From positions 682,001 to 746,000 of the forward strand of contig CP102060.1 of assembly GCA_024579835.1 (NCBI GenBank): a DNA stretch of 64,000 nucleotides, given 5' to 3'. Both the position numbers and the translations under genes were made by a program. This DNA is from Clostridiaceae bacterium HFYG-1003. GTDB lineage: Bacteria > Bacillota > Clostridia > Clostridiales > Clostridiaceae. Of the stretch, positions 1 through 8,127 are shown piece after piece (the stretch's first letter is position 1; every line of letters begins with the position of its first letter). The notes below the pieces were generated by a model that saw only the letters and a program-made list of their open reading frames with translations, was not told the origin of the DNA and ran no database searches.

Positions 1-464
1 CCATCAATAAGCTGATCCGGATTGAGCGACAGCTGATTCAGGAACTGGGCCGGGCTCCGCAGCCGGAAGAAATCGCCAAAATGATGGACATGCCGGCCGA
101 TAAGGTGCGGGAAATCATGAAAATCGCTCAGGAACCCGTTTCTCTGGAAACACCGATTGGCGAAGAAGAAGATTCCCATCTGGGGGACTTCATTGAGGAT
201 CATGACGCGCCGGCGCCCGCGGAAGCAGCAGCCTTCACCATGCTCAAGGAACAGCTCATGGGCGTGCTTGACACTCTGACACCACGGGAAGAAAAAGTGC
301 TGCGCCTTCGGTTTGGCCTGGATGACGGTCGGGCCAGAACCTTGGAAGAGGTCGGCAAGGAGTTCAACGTAACTCGCGAGCGGATTCGGCAGATTGAAGC
401 GAAAGCGCTGCGCAAACTGAGGCACCCATCGCGGTCCAAGAAGCTGAAGGATTACCTGGACTAG
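1..464 (+). CDS. rpoD: RNA polymerase primary sigma factor RpoD, C-terminal part (5' end outside window)
   Basis: The reading frame is open from the window edge (codons from base 3) to TAG at 464, about 153 residues. It carries sigma-70 region 3 and region 4, including the [18 protein letters not shown] stretch and the helix-turn-helix segment [20 protein letters not shown] that contacts the -35 element. It ends in the primary-sigma tail [15 protein letters not shown], which separates it from alternative sigma factors. Regions 1 and 2 lie upstream of the window. The product directs core RNA polymerase to housekeeping promoters. A terminator follows directly. Identification is secure; only the N-terminus is missing. 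Confidence 0.97.
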   Translation, partial: INKLIRIERQLIQELGRAPQPEEIAKMMDMPADKVREIMKIAQEPVSLETPIGEEEDSHLGDFIEDHDAPAPAEAAAFTMLKEQLMGVLDTLTPREEKVLRLRFGLDDGRARTLEEVGKEFNVTRERIRQIEAKALRKLRHPSRSKKLKDYLD

Positions 465-474
465 GTTCCAGCCG

Positions 475-504
475 AAAAAGACTGCCTCCGGGCAGTCTTT
501 TTTT
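475..504 (+). terminator. Rho-independent terminator of rpoD
   Basis: Inverted repeat AAAGACTGCC / GGGCAGTCTTT followed by a run of T, starting about ten bases after the rpoD stop. Confidence 0.9.
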
Positions 505-561
505 AGCGGACACAATTCATTGATTTGAAACAATTGACGGGGCAGGGACCCCGGCCTGAAA

Positions 562-570
562 TGGTATAAT
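562..570 (+). promoter_or_regulatory. Extended -10 promoter for the downstream membrane protein gene
   Basis: TGGTATAAT is a perfect TATAAT with an upstream TGn extension, 20 bases before the start codon at 591. No good -35 lies 17 bases upstream; a TTGACG lies too far away (25-base spacer), so this would work as an extended -10 promoter. Inference from consensus only. Confidence 0.55.
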
Positions 571-590
571 GGAACAGCGGAGGGATCACC

Positions 591-1466
591 ATGGAATACG
601 TACCGGAGAAAAACAATATACGAATCTTTATCACGGCGGGGCTCATGTTTATTGACCTGGTCGTCATCGCTCTGTTCCTGATTGCCCATTCAGTCAGCAT
701 CAAAGGACTGTTAGTCTTTTTATTCCTCCTGCTAAATCTGTATGGAGGATATTTTCTCATCCTTCTGGGCTCCCTGAAGTTCCATTTATCGGCCGAGGAA
801 TTTGCGATTTCCGGAGCTTTTGACATGAAACGGACCCGGATTCCGATCAGTGAAATCACCTGCTGGTCCCGGCGAATCACTTTGCTTGAAAATGTGGGAG
901 CCAGTCTGCACACGGCTCGATTCGCTCTGGGGAAGGGGTTGGACAGCAACGGCGACTCCGCGGATTTGTTTATCACTTCTTCCAAGAAGGCGATTTTTCT
1001 GAAGACGAAACGGGGCAATTACGGTATTTCTCCGGAGCTGGCCGACGAATTCATTGAACAGTTAAAAGAACTGGGCATTCCCCAAATGTTGGGGAATGAA
1101 CGATCCTATATGAAATCAGATGACAATCAGGGACGATCTCCGCTGAATCAGCTGATGCTGTACGGCATTCTGCTCACGGTCATCCTGCTGCTGCTGCCGG
1201 TACTGATGTATCTGATGAACCTCCTGCCGGCCTGGATTCCTCAGGGAATGAACCGGTACATTACTCAAAATGCCTACCTGGAAACCGTCATTACGAAAGG
1301 GCTGCTGGTTTTACTGCTGAATCTGATGTCGTATGGCATCGTCGCTCTGCTCTCCACCTCTCAGGGCAAGTTCTATTATCGGATTATGTATGTGCCGTTG
1401 GCTATGGTTGTAACATTGCTGTTCCTGGAGATCAACACCCACCTGAATATTCTGCTTAATTTCTAA
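591..1466 (+). CDS. Multi-pass membrane protein of unknown function, possible PH-like domain
   Basis: A 291-residue protein with two hydrophobic segments near the N-terminus (about residues 11-32 and 38-60), a soluble middle part (about 65-185), and three more hydrophobic segments towards the C-terminus (about 190-215, 235-260, 265-285). The middle part, with alternating beta-like strands and an 'isEIT' type turn, resembles the small PH-like domains of bacterial membrane proteins, but this is a fold impression and not a motif match. It stands alone between the rpoD terminator and a repeat-bearing spacer. The start has AGGGA upstream of ATG. No function is assigned. Confidence 0.75.
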   Translation: MEYVPEKNNIRIFITAGLMFIDLVVIALFLIAHSVSIKGLLVFLFLLLNLYGGYFLILLGSLKFHLSAEEFAISGAFDMKRTRIPISEITCWSRRITLLENVGASLHTARFALGKGLDSNGDSADLFITSSKKAIFLKTKRGNYGISPELADEFIEQLKELGIPQMLGNERSYMKSDDNQGRSPLNQLMLYGILLTVILLLLPVLMYLMNLLPAWIPQGMNRYITQNAYLETVITKGLLVLLLNLMSYGIVALLSTSQGKFYYRIMYVPLAMVVTLLFLEINTHLNILLNF

Positions 1467-1566
1467 TGAGAGTCTGCGGAAAACCAGCTGAATGTCTGTT
1501 CAACTGCGGTCGACCGAAGTGACGGCTGCTCATCCAGCAAACAGAGCAAAAATTAAAATAACCAGA

Positions 1567-1666
1567 TTCAGAGCTAACCGGAAGAGCTGAGCTCACGGTT
1601 GATTGGCCTAACAGAGCACACAGCAAACTGGCAGAGTCGAGCTCACGGTTGACCGGCAGAACAGAG
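1567..1666 (+). repeat. Two imperfect 50-bp tandem repeats in the spacer before trmK
   Basis: The segment GAGCTCACGGTTGA followed by TTGGCCTAACAGAG (1589-1616) recurs 50 bases later as GAGCTCACGGTTGA plus CCGGCAGAACAGAG (1639-1666). The flanking bases are similar too. The rest of the roughly 260-base spacer from 1467 to 1725 holds no gene that can be supported. Confidence 0.7.
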
Positions 1667-1725
1667 ACTTGGAATGAATCCCTGATTAACTTATGAATTA
1701 AAATACACTTGAAAGTAGAGATAGA

Positions 1726-2430
1726 ATGAAATTATCTGTGCGTTTGCAAAAAATCGTTGAAATAATACCAGCCTGTCCGGTGATCGCTGACATCGGAACA
1801 GACCATGGCTATGTTCCCTGTGAATTGCTGCTGCAGGGGAAGGTGCAGCGGGCCATAGCTGCTGACATCAATCAGAAGCCACTGGATAAAGCGAAAAGAA
1901 CGGCTCAGGGTCAAGGATGCATTGATCGGATGGATTTCCGTCTGGGTTCGGGTCTGGCGGTACTGTCACCGGGTGAAGTCCAGGGAGCTGTTCTGGCCGG
2001 TATGGGTGGAGAACTGATCAAGGATCTCCTTGCGAACTCCCCGGAGGTGGTTCAGGCGCTGGATTTTCTGGTGTTGCAGCCGGCTCAGAATCCGGAAGTC
2101 CTCCGAAAATATCTTTACAGCGGAGATTACCGGATTCTAAGTGAAGATTTGGTGAGAGAAAGTGACGGGCGGTTCTACGAGTATTTCCTGGTGTCTCCGC
2201 AGCCGGATCTCAGTCTGTGTGACCTGACCGATTTTGACCACCTGATCAGTCCTATTTTGAAAGCTGAACACCATCCGCTGCTGCCGGAGTTCCTGCGCGC
2301 CAAGATGGAGGAGATTTCCCAGATCCAATCCAAATTGAATCTGAGCTATCCCTCTTCCCAAAAGAAATTTGAGGAATTGAATGATCAGAAAAATCGCTAT
2401 GAGGAGGTGCTGATATGGCTGTCAAACTAA
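1726..2430 (+). CDS. trmK: tRNA (adenine(22)-N1)-methyltransferase TrmK
   Basis: A class I SAM-dependent methyltransferase of 234 residues that methylates N1 of A22 in bacterial tRNAs. The SAM-binding motif ADIGTDHGYVPCELL lies near residues 21-35, and LAGMGGELI near 89-97 is the family's own glycine-rich segment; LVLQPAQNPEVLRKYL follows. Length is as expected. It overlaps the next gene by 16 bases, an arrangement seen in many Firmicutes, where trmK and a Nif3-like gene form a pair downstream of rpoD. The AGAGATAGA before the ATG is only a weak ribosome site. Confidence 0.93.
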   Translation: MKLSVRLQKIVEIIPACPVIADIGTDHGYVPCELLLQGKVQRAIAADINQKPLDKAKRTAQGQGCIDRMDFRLGSGLAVLSPGEVQGAVLAGMGGELIKDLLANSPEVVQALDFLVLQPAQNPEVLRKYLYSGDYRILSEDLVRESDGRFYEYFLVSPQPDLSLCDLTDFDHLISPILKAEHHPLLPEFLRAKMEEISQIQSKLNLSYPSSQKKFEELNDQKNRYEEVLIWLSN

Positions 2431-3242
2431 TGGATCTAATCGGCCTGATCGAGACGATGGCACCCCTGAACTTGAAAGAAGCCTGGGACAATCCTGGTCT
2501 GGCAGTAGGGGATCCGTCCCAAATGATCGAGCGGGTTCTGGTCGGAATGGACGTTACCCTGGAACTGCTTCAGGAGGCTGAAACGGTTGGTGCCCAGCTT
2601 GTTCTGACTCACCATCCGCTTCTGTTTCAGCGACCGGACTCCATTACTCCACAAACCCTTGCCGGCCGGAAAATTCTGGAACTGGTTCGCAGCGGGCGCA
2701 GCGCGTATTCCGCCCATACCAACCTGGATGTGGCCAAGGAGGGAATGAATGATCGCCTGATGCAGCTGTTGGGCTTTACAGACTGGAAGATACTAAGCAG
2801 TGCCGATGGAGTAACCGGTATTGGGCGAATCTCTGATGTGGAGGGGCTGACCCTGGGCGAGCTTTCGCTGCGCGCGGCACGAGCTTTGGACTTGTCTTCA
2901 GTCCGGACTTGCGGGGATCCTTCTGCCCGAATTCGACGGGTAGCCGTCATCAATGGCAGCGGGGCTGATATGATTCAGGAGGCAGCCGCTCAGGCAGCAG
3001 ACTGCGTAATTACCGCGGACACAAAATATCATGAAGTGCTCGACGCGGCAGAAGCGGGGATTGCCATCATTGATCCAGGGCATTTTGCATCGGAGTGGAA
3101 AGTCTTTCAACTGATCATGCAGGACGTTGCCCAGCACGCCCAACAGGAGCTGGGGAATGTGGAATTTATTATTTCCCGTACCGCCCGGGATCCCTACCGC
3201 ACCATATCAGCAGGGGTCGAACCAGAAATGGCAGAGGGTTAA
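2415..3242 (+). CDS. Nif3-like dinuclear metal centre protein (YqfO type, short form)
   Basis: A 275-residue Nif3/GTP cyclohydrolase I type 2 family protein. Metal-binding residues are visible as THHPLLF (65-71), SAHTNLD (99-105) and the C-terminal HFASEWK segment, where His and Glu complete the dinuclear site. It lacks the inserted PII-like domain of longer homologues such as B. subtilis YqfO. The biochemical role of the family is unsettled; hexameric metal-binding assemblies are known. The ATG sits behind GAGGAGGTGCTGAT inside the 3' end of trmK, so the two are translationally coupled. Confidence 0.9.
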   Translation: MAVKLMDLIGLIETMAPLNLKEAWDNPGLAVGDPSQMIERVLVGMDVTLELLQEAETVGAQLVLTHHPLLFQRPDSITPQTLAGRKILELVRSGRSAYSAHTNLDVAKEGMNDRLMQLLGFTDWKILSSADGVTGIGRISDVEGLTLGELSLRAARALDLSSVRTCGDPSARIRRVAVINGSGADMIQEAAAQAADCVITADTKYHEVLDAAEAGIAIIDPGHFASEWKVFQLIMQDVAQHAQQELGNVEFIISRTARDPYRTISAGVEPEMAEG

Positions 3243-3258
3243 ATAGACGGGGCGAAGG

Positions 3259-3287
3259 TTGATTTATCTTCGGATATTTGGTAATAT
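3259..3287 (+). promoter_or_regulatory. Promoter of the RNase P RNA gene
   Basis: TTGATT (3259-3264), a 17-base spacer, then TAATAT (3282-3287). The RNA's first helix starts about nine bases further on, at the expected transcription start distance. Confidence 0.85.
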
Positions 3288-3293
3288 AAGGAG

Positions 3294-3640
3294 CACTGAG
3301 TAAGCCAGATGATCGCTGCTATTGAAAAATAGAAGAGGAAAGTCCGAGCTCCGCAGGGCAGGGTGCTGGGTAACTCCCAGTGAGGGTGACCTTAAGGAAA
3401 GTGCAACAGAGAGATACCGCTGACAATTTTGTCAGTAAGGGTGGAAAGGCGAGGTAAGAGCTCACCAGCATATTGGCGACTTTATGGCTATGTAAACCCC
3501 ACCTGGTGCAAGGCCGAATAGGGGGACAGAAGGAGCGGCCCGTTCCGTCCCCGGGTGTGCCGCTTGAACTTGTGAGAAATCACAGGTCTAGACAGATGAT
3601 CATCAAATACAGAACTCGGCTTACAGACTTACTCAGGACT
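3294..3640 (+). ncRNA. rnpB: RNase P RNA, class A
   Basis: The catalytic RNA of ribonuclease P, which removes 5' leaders from tRNA precursors. Diagnostic conserved segments are GAGGAAAGTCCGAGCTCC (CR-I region, near 3335), GTGCAACAGAGAG, AAACCCCACCTGGTGCAAGG and the 3' ACAGA followed by pairing with the 5' end. Helix P1 is visible as CTGAGTAAG (3296-3304) against CTTACTCAG (3628-3636). The AAACCCC, GGTGCAAGG and GGGGGACAGAAGG elements are those of the A type. Its own promoter lies just upstream and a terminator just downstream. The exact ends may be off by a few bases. Confidence 0.95.
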
Positions 3641-3663
3641 TAATCAGCGTAAGCTGATCAAGG

Positions 3664-3705
3664 AAAACGGATTGCAGAAGAAACCCTTCTGCAATCCGTT
3701 TTTTC
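3664..3705 (+). terminator. Terminator downstream of rnpB
   Basis: A 15-bp stem, AACGGATTGCAGAAG paired with CTTCTGCAATCCGTT, closed by a short loop and followed by TTTT. Confidence 0.9.
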
Positions 3706-3898
3706 TTGATTCTTAGAAAATTTTCAATGAAATTCCGGTGAGAACAGCACTGGCGCCCCGTGAAACAGGCTTCCCGGAAAGGGAGATTGGCGGTTCTCCA
3801 GCCGATTCCATCGTTTTTTTAACTGAGAATGGGACCATTCAGCCTGGATTATAGTAAAATAAAGGAAAGATCTGATCAAGAGACCGAAAGGAATTACA

Positions 3899-4036
3899 AT
3901 GAACAAGGAAAATCAAGCAGAAACGCGGAAAGATCCGCCCCCTAAAAGACGTCTGTTTTATGTACTGATTGGATTATTTTCCATTATAGTCTTCTACCTG
4001 CTCTATATGTCAGTGACTCTATGGGTATCCCCCTGA
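3899..4036 (+). CDS. Short single-span membrane protein, possibly frameshifted
   Basis: A 45-codon ORF with GAAAGGAATTACA before the ATG. It encodes a charged N-terminus (KDPPPKRR) followed by one hydrophobic span (about residues 19-41), then stops just after TGGGTATCCCCC. Reading one frame over from the same point continues for about 31 more sensible residues (YPPELLLRDFSPF...) to a TGA at 4121, and removing one G would join the two. The gene may therefore be a roughly 75-residue membrane protein broken by a one-base change or a sequencing error. No homology is recognised. Confidence 0.5.
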   Translation: MNKENQAETRKDPPPKRRLFYVLIGLFSIIVFYLLYMSVTLWVSP

Positions 4037-4153
4037 ACTTCTACTCAGGGATTTCAGTCCGTTTGAGTACAGCAAGGGCGCAGACTGGAAGGCCATTCAG
4101 ACAGTTTCAGCGCAGGATTGACCAGAATAAAAATGAACGAGGTGCGATAAAAA

Positions 4154-4456
4154 ATGAGAATGCTTGTAAAATATACCGCTTTTATTGATATGGACCAGGA
4201 TGGTCAGGAAACCGACCGCAGCTATTACTTATCCTTTATTAACAAAGACGATGTGATGGATCTCCCATTTGATTCACTGGAAGAATTGAAGGAAAAGTGC
4301 GATTCGGTGCATCTGGCTGAGTATATTAAGTCTGGAGAATTCAAAGAAAAGGCCGAATCCTATGAGGATTTCAGGGAGTTTTTCCAGGGCGTCGATACCC
4401 TGGTTCTTTATGACAAATCGATCGCGGCGGACTTTTCGGTTCTGCAGGAACCATGA
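4154..4456 (+). CDS. Hypothetical acidic 100-residue protein
   Basis: A soluble, acidic protein with no transmembrane segment and no motif recognised. It is rich in Asp and Glu, with a helical middle (SLEELKEKCDSVHLAEYIKS). Its stop overlaps the ATG of the DUF3810 membrane protein by four bases (ATGA), so the two are probably co-translated. A role linked to that metallopeptidase-like protein is possible but rests only on coupling. The start follows GAACGAGGTGCGATAAAAA. Confidence 0.7.
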   Translation: MRMLVKYTAFIDMDQDGQETDRSYYLSFINKDDVMDLPFDSLEELKEKCDSVHLAEYIKSGEFKEKAESYEDFREFFQGVDTLVLYDKSIAADFSVLQEP

Positions 4457-5535
4457 AGCCGATTGCTCGCAGCGTGGCCAGGGGCATCTTTTTGCCTTTC
4501 GCTGCGCTGATTCTTTTTTCGGTCTATCAACGAACTGGGGCCAATGGAGCAATTGATTCATACTATACGAATGGTATCTCAAAAGCGATTCTGCTGGTTC
4601 TCTCAGCCCTGACATCCTGGCTGCCTTTTTCCCTGGCAGAAGTCTTTGTTCTGGGAATCGTTCTCCTGTTTATCATGTTCTTCGTGTCAGGAATCCGTTC
4701 AGTCATGAAGGGGACAGATCGCATTCGCGCTCTCACCCGGATCACAGATCTGATCGCCTTGCTTGTGATCGGATTCCTGCTCATATGGGGATTCAATTAC
4801 CGGGCCTTGGGACTTTCCGCCGCAGTTGGCATATCTCCGGTACAAGGGGATGCTGTCCAGCTGAAGCGGCTTGGCTTGGATCTGGTTGAGCAGGCCAAAA
4901 CAGAACGGGCTCTGACGGGATTGAAGGATACCGAAGTGTTCCATTATACGGGGGATCTGCACCAAGCCAGTTTGGCTGCGTATGAGACGATGGCCGAGGA
5001 CTATCCGGCATTTCTTCAGCCAAAGGGAAGGGTAAAACCACTCGCCACCAGTCGCTGGTTCAGCCAGATGGGAATCTCAGGCATCTTTTTTCCCTACACC
5101 GGCGAAGCAAATTATAATAAGGATCAGCCGATGCTGCTAATTCCCTCGACGATTCTCCATGAACTGGCCCATCTGAAAGGCATTGCCCGGGAAGAGGAAG
5201 CGAATTTCATGGCTTATTTTGCCTCGCGTTCCAGTGATGACATGGCCCTGCGCTATTCATCAACCATGCTGGCGCTGATCAATACCATGAACCGGCTGAC
5301 CGCACAGGATCCAGCCGCTGCCCGGGAAGTATATGAGAGATACTCGGAGGGAATGCTACTGGATCTGGCCGACTATGATGCATATTGGGATCGGTTTGAG
5401 GGTCCGATCCAGGAGCAGGCTGAAGCGGTGAATGACCAGTACCTGAAGAGCAATGGTCAGGAGACTGGCGTTCAAAGCTATGAAGACATGGTATCATTCC
5501 TATTGGATTTCTGGGAAAAAGACAACAGAAACTAG
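4453..5535 (+). CDS. DUF3810 family membrane protein with HExxH zinc-binding motif
   Basis: A 360-residue protein with three hydrophobic segments in the first 120 residues (about 8-24, 42-80, 98-116) and a long soluble domain after them. HELAH at 236-240 followed by the acidic EEEANF (247-252) gives the HExxH...E layout of gluzincin-type metallopeptidases, which is the hallmark of the DUF3810 family. Catalytic activity has not been shown for this family to my knowledge. The gene is coupled by an ATGA overlap to the preceding acidic protein. The hydrophobic N-terminus suggests membrane anchoring, with the HExxH domain outside or inside the cell unresolved. Confidence 0.85.
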   Translation: MKPIARSVARGIFLPFAALILFSVYQRTGANGAIDSYYTNGISKAILLVLSALTSWLPFSLAEVFVLGIVLLFIMFFVSGIRSVMKGTDRIRALTRITDLIALLVIGFLLIWGFNYRALGLSAAVGISPVQGDAVQLKRLGLDLVEQAKTERALTGLKDTEVFHYTGDLHQASLAAYETMAEDYPAFLQPKGRVKPLATSRWFSQMGISGIFFPYTGEANYNKDQPMLLIPSTILHELAHLKGIAREEEANFMAYFASRSSDDMALRYSSTMLALINTMNRLTAQDPAAAREVYERYSEGMLLDLADYDAYWDRFEGPIQEQAEAVNDQYLKSNGQETGVQSYEDMVSFLLDFWEKDNRN

Positions 5536-5632
5536 TTTACTCCATATCACTTAATTACATACTAAATAATATGTTAATACCTAACATGATTTTTCCATTA
5601 ACCACATGCTGAGACTAAGAAGGAGTCATGAG

Positions 5633-6100
5633 ATGAATCGAATTATTGTCGCCGGAGGATGTTTTTGGGGTGTTGAAGCTTACTTTAAGAAAAAATCGTT
5701 TGTAGTCGACTCAACGGTTGGCTATGTGAACTCCAAAGTAGAGCAGCCGGATTACAAGCTGGTTTGCACCGGAACAACCGGAGCTGCCGAAGCAGTTGAA
5801 ATTATGTATGAGGGAGATTTGACCAAAGTCCTTGAAACGCTGTTTCATATCATTGATCCCACGATTATAAACCGTCAGGGACATGATGTTGGTTCACAAT
5901 ATCGCACGGGGATTTACTATGAGACGGAGCATGATCAGAAGCTGATTCTCCGCTTCATTGAATCGATCCAGGGCAGCTATGCCAAACCTATCGTAACGGA
6001 AGTGATGCCCCTTGAAAACTTTTGGCCGGCAGAAGCCTATCATCAGGACTATCTCGAAAAAAATCCTGGCGGCTACTGTCATATTGACTTGAACAGCTAA
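5633..6100 (+). CDS. msrA: Peptide-methionine (S)-S-oxide reductase MsrA
   Basis: Repairs oxidised methionine by reducing the S-epimer of methionine sulfoxide, with thioredoxin as usual electron donor. The active-site GCFWGVEAYF is at residues 9-18 with catalytic Cys10, and a C-terminal Cys149 (GGYCHIDLNS) is placed to act as resolving cysteine. The 155-residue length fits the family. The ATG at 5633 was preferred over one at 5606 because AAGGAG lies directly before it. It stands alone, with a hairpin terminator some 120 bases downstream. Confidence 0.95.
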   Translation: MNRIIVAGGCFWGVEAYFKKKSFVVDSTVGYVNSKVEQPDYKLVCTGTTGAAEAVEIMYEGDLTKVLETLFHIIDPTIINRQGHDVGSQYRTGIYYETEHDQKLILRFIESIQGSYAKPIVTEVMPLENFWPAEAYHQDYLEKNPGGYCHIDLNS

Positions 6101-6219
6101 AAAGAGATCCGGACTGATGAATAGTTTCAGATGAAATCTTCTTGACTCATGTAGCTCTGTATCTACTGCCAAGGCAACGTTTCATTGTACAACGGATAAG
6201 AGTCAACAAAATAAGATGA

Positions 6220-6252
6220 AAAAATTCGGGGGAATTCCCCGAATTTTTTCTT
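6220..6252 (+). terminator. Terminator downstream of msrA
   Basis: A symmetric hairpin with AAAAAATTCGGGG against CCCCGAATTTTTT, flanked by A and T runs. It would work in both directions. The rest of 6101-6484 contains no supported gene. Confidence 0.8.
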
Positions 6253-6484
6253 TTCTTTATGAATCAAAGAAAACACAAGTCTGAAATTATGGATTTGCTG
6301 TCATGACTGAGTGATCCTTACCCTGAAAGCTTTACCCCTTAGAATTTGAATGATATGTGAAGAGAAGATATCGACTGACTGAAGGTTTATGCGTCAATTC
6401 GAGCTCGCCTGCTTTATACCCACTTCACAACTCAATCGTAAGATACAACTTGTGCAGAAGGTTTCAGCATGGAGAGGTAAAAAT

Positions 6485-7918
6485 ATGAAAAAAATCCAAA
6501 TGAAAATACTGTCGCTGGCATTAGGTGCCGGAATCCTGTTAACCTCATTTCCGAGTTATCAGGCCCTATCAGCAGAACCGGAATCCGCGATTGATCAGAC
6601 AAAGAAACAGATCATGACGATGACGGATTCGATTCATCAAAAAGAAGATAAAATAACGGAGTTATCAGATGCCATTACGATGGTGGGCGAGAACATTTCA
6701 AAGAACGAACAGGACATCACCGGATTAAACGGACAGATCGAGGCAACTCATCTTGAAATTGAAGATGCCCAGGGTGACTTGTCGGATAAAGAAGCACTAT
6801 ATGGCAAACGGCTGCGGGAAGTTTACAAGAATGGAAATACCTCTGTTTTAGGAACAATCCTCGGTGCCAGGAATCTGTCTGATTTGCTGCTTCGATTCAA
6901 GGCGGTGGATAACATTGCCAGGCACGATAAAGAGCTGATTGATTCCATCGAAGCACTTAAGCGGACACTGGAAGAAAAGAGAAATCAACTGGAAGAGACT
7001 CGGACGAGATTGGAAACAGCTACCCAGGATCTTAAAAACAATCAGAACCAGCTGTCACAAAACAAACAGGATCAGGAACAGGAACTGAATGCGCTGAAGA
7101 CGGAGAAGTCAAAGCTGCGCGAATTGCTGATGAGTCAGGAAGTTGCACTCTTTGAAGAGATCCAGCGCATCCTGAGTTCCAAGGACAGCACGGAAGAAGA
7201 GATTAACGACGCGCTGGCGATCCTTGAGACCATCCAGGCGCAGGTTTCTACTGCAGAAGCCGTGGAGCTGGGAAGACAGCTTGAGTCCCAAGGCAAGGAA
7301 CTGTCACAGAAGCTGGCATTAGCCCGCGAAGAAGCGGAGCGACTGGCCAGAGAAAAAGAAGAAGCCGAGCGTAAAGCCCGGGAACTGGAGCGCCAGAAGA
7401 AATTGGACGAAGCCAGACAGGCCAAGGAAGAGGCTGCCCGCAAGGAAAAGGAACGTTTGGAGGCTGAGGCCAGAGCGGACGCGTTGGAAAGTGAAAAAGA
7501 CAAGCAGGAAGACGCTGCTGAAAAACTAGCCGCTGAAGAAGCTCAGGCTAAGGAAGCCGCCGATCAGGCGAAAGAAATTGCCGATCAGAATTCAGGTTCC
7601 TCCTCGGAGAACAATCTGACGTTCTATCTCTCGTTTTACACAGACCTGCCCGAAGAAAACGGAGGCTGGACCATCACAGCGACAGGCGATAAACTGGTTT
7701 ATGGAGTGGTTGCCAACAATGTCTGGCCGCTCTACACGAAAATATACCTGGAAGGCTGGGGGACAATGACCGTGAAAGACCGGGGCGGTTCTCACTTCTA
7801 TAACCGTTATCGACTGGATGTCTTTATTCCCAGAAAATCGGGAGAAACCAATACCCAGTATAAAGCTCGAATTTCAAATCTTGGCCGTCAGACAGCCAAG
7901 GGTCGAATCGTAAAATAG
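6485..7918 (+). CDS. Secreted coiled-coil protein with C-terminal 3D domain (cell-wall hydrolase type)
   Basis: A 477-residue exported protein. A signal peptide (MKKIQMKILSLALGAGILL...) ends near residue 30, probably after ALSAEP. Residues about 35-215 form a long heptad-rich coil like the N-terminal domain of CwlO/EnvC-type peptidoglycan hydrolases or regulators. A second, highly charged Glu/Arg/Ala coil covers about 250-375. The last 75 residues form a 3D (three-aspartate) domain, with ATGDKL, VKDRGG and RLDVFIP carrying the conserved acidic residues, as in Sps/YabE/MltA-like murein-active proteins. The start at 6485 is preceded by GGAGAGGTAAAAAT and begins the signal peptide; the longer frame from 6389 is unlikely. 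Confidence 0.85.
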   Translation: MKKIQMKILSLALGAGILLTSFPSYQALSAEPESAIDQTKKQIMTMTDSIHQKEDKITELSDAITMVGENISKNEQDITGLNGQIEATHLEIEDAQGDLSDKEALYGKRLREVYKNGNTSVLGTILGARNLSDLLLRFKAVDNIARHDKELIDSIEALKRTLEEKRNQLEETRTRLETATQDLKNNQNQLSQNKQDQEQELNALKTEKSKLRELLMSQEVALFEEIQRILSSKDSTEEEINDALAILETIQAQVSTAEAVELGRQLESQGKELSQKLALAREEAERLAREKEEAERKARELERQKKLDEARQAKEEAARKEKERLEAEARADALESEKDKQEDAAEKLAAEEAQAKEAADQAKEIADQNSGSSSENNLTFYLSFYTDLPEENGGWTITATGDKLVYGVVANNVWPLYTKIYLEGWGTMTVKDRGGSHFYNRYRLDVFIPRKSGETNTQYKARISNLGRQTAKGRIVK

Positions 7919-7920
7919 AG

Positions 7921-7949
7921 AAAAACCGGATGCGAATCCGGTTTTTTTC
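7921..7949 (+). terminator. Terminator after the 3D-domain protein gene
   Basis: AAAAACCGGATGCGAATCCGG followed by TTTTTTT, beginning within three bases of the stop codon. Confidence 0.9.
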
Positions 7950-8127
7950 ATAGAATGAAATAGAAACAGATATGATAAACTGTAATTGGCTCAGTCGATG
8001 ATACCGGCTTTGGAAGTTTTTGGCTGGTATTATCCCTCCCCATGGAATACAGTTCGGCTTTGCCTGACTGCAGCAGCATGGGGTAGTCAGGTCAATGAAT
8101 GGAAAGAACAGCGGAAGGAAGCGTAAC

